The notes beneath the pieces are model-generated. The model worked only from the letters and a program-made list of their open reading frames with translations. It did not search any database and was not told where the DNA came from. A program made the position numbers and the translations under genes. This document shows, piece after piece, positions 63,574-64,000 of a stretch of 64,000 nt of DNA. Source of the stretch: Agrobacterium genomosp. 13 str. CFBP 6927 (GTDB lineage: Bacteria > Pseudomonadota > Alphaproteobacteria > Rhizobiales > Rhizobiaceae); the NCBI GenBank assembly GCA_900012615.1, contig LT009756.1:2193452-2257451 (forward strand). The letters run 5' to 3'. The stretch's first letter is position 1. The number at the start of each line of letters is the position of its first letter.

Positions 63574-64000
63574 CTACCCCCTCGGCAGCGAGGCGGAAAT
63601 GCACAGGGCGAATTTCTTCAGAAGCTGCGTGTCGAAATGGCCTTCCCGGCGCAGCATCCAGGTCAGGGCATCATTCGCCGTCCATGGCTTCTTGTAGGGC
63701 CTGACCGAGGTGACGGCGTCATAGACGTCGCAGATTGCCGCGATCCGCGCGTAAAGGCTGATTTCGTTTCCGACGCGCCCGCTTGGATAACCGCCGCCAT
63801 CTATCCGTTCGTGATGATTGAAGCAGACGTCGAGAACCATGGCCGGCATCTGTTCATTGCGTGACAATATATCCCGTCCAAAAGCCGGGTGAAGATTGAT
63901 GATTTCCCGCTCACTGGCGCTCAGCCCTTCTGCCTTGTTGAGGATCGACGAGGGAATTTCCACCTTGCCGATATCGTGCAATAGCCCGCTAATGCCGAGC
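63574..64000 (-). CDS. HD-GYP domain phosphodiesterase (truncated by window end)
   Basis: The visible C-terminal ~141 residues contain LLHDIGKVEIP, HPAFGRDIL, HHERIDGGGYP (the HHExxDGxGYP motif), and ARIAAICDVYDAVTSVRPYKKPW, the set of the HD-GYP family that hydrolyses cyclic di-GMP. The frame stays open to base 64000, so the N-terminal sensor or receiver part lies outside this window. No start codon is assigned. Confidence 0.85.
   Translation of the reverse strand, partial: LGISGLLHDIGKVEIPSSILNKAEGLSASEREIINLHPAFGRDILSRNEQMPAMVLDVCFNHHERIDGGGYPSGRVGNEISLYARIAAICDVYDAVTSVRPYKKPWTANDALTWMLRREGHFDTQLLKKFALCISASLPRG

Overview
The window reads as a contiguous piece of an alphaproteobacterial chromosome of the Agrobacterium/Rhizobium (Rhizobiaceae) type. 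The reasons are high GC content in genes, a separate petABC operon, a fused trpE(G) gene behind a Trp-rich leader, a NolR-like ArsR regulator, choXWV, and rhizobial palindromic intergenic repeats. I make no species call. I saw no rRNA, tRNA, CRISPR array, phage or transposase gene; this is mostly core chromosome with a few accessory items. The first ~100 bases are a pure dinucleotide/homopolymer run that looks like a contig edge.

Layout. 0.3-2.5 kb: tandem MaoC-like hydratases, a SAM methyltransferase and apt. 2.7-5.5 kb: the cytochrome bc1 operon (petABC, minus strand). 5.8-11 kb: an endonuclease/exonuclease/phosphatase-family protein and two paralogous ABC exporters; the second exporter is preceded by an 18-residue uORF carrying an Arg-x-Arg motif. 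11-18.7 kb: metallophosphoesterase, trmL, Na/Pi cotransporter, hemF, small unknown proteins, and a translationally coupled DUF1285-Nudix-cca operon. 19.5-26.4 kb: a MoxR-DUF58-DUF4159-vWA operon. 26.4-34.9 kb: accessory enzymes, LysR/MBL pair, MFS transporter, GST, Nudix, phosphoesterase. 35-38.8 kb: leuA with a Leu-rich leader peptide and attenuator-like hairpin, a brnTA toxin-antitoxin pair and a BenE transporter. 39-46.4 kb: phytase-like esterase, an ECF sigma/NrsF pair divergent from a Met-rich MXKDX protein with matching promoter elements on both sides, ClpP, HupE, DUF2076, queF, CDF transporter, VOC protein. 46.4-54.7 kb: LivK-type binding protein, DUF3095, NolR-like regulator, an AT-rich gene desert, choXWV, tdk, pseudoazurin. 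54.9-64 kb: DUF2333, LuxR solo, UPF0114, a haem/haemoglobin TonB receptor behind two IRO-like boxes, extensin-like protein, trpL-trpE(G), and a truncated HD-GYP gene.

The main theme is cis-regulation by short translated leaders: three small ORFs (upstream of an ABC exporter, leuA and trpE(G)). The leu and trp leaders belong to a known class of attenuation; the exporter leader is the least expected. Other regulatory signals are tandem TGA-N9-TCA boxes, GTAAC/CGAAT ECF promoters and a CCTTTACGTAAAGG palindrome. Functionally the window covers respiration (bc1, pseudoazurin), haem synthesis and uptake, leucine and tryptophan synthesis, choline uptake, and envelope/efflux functions. All family assignments are from reading the sequence; no database search was run.
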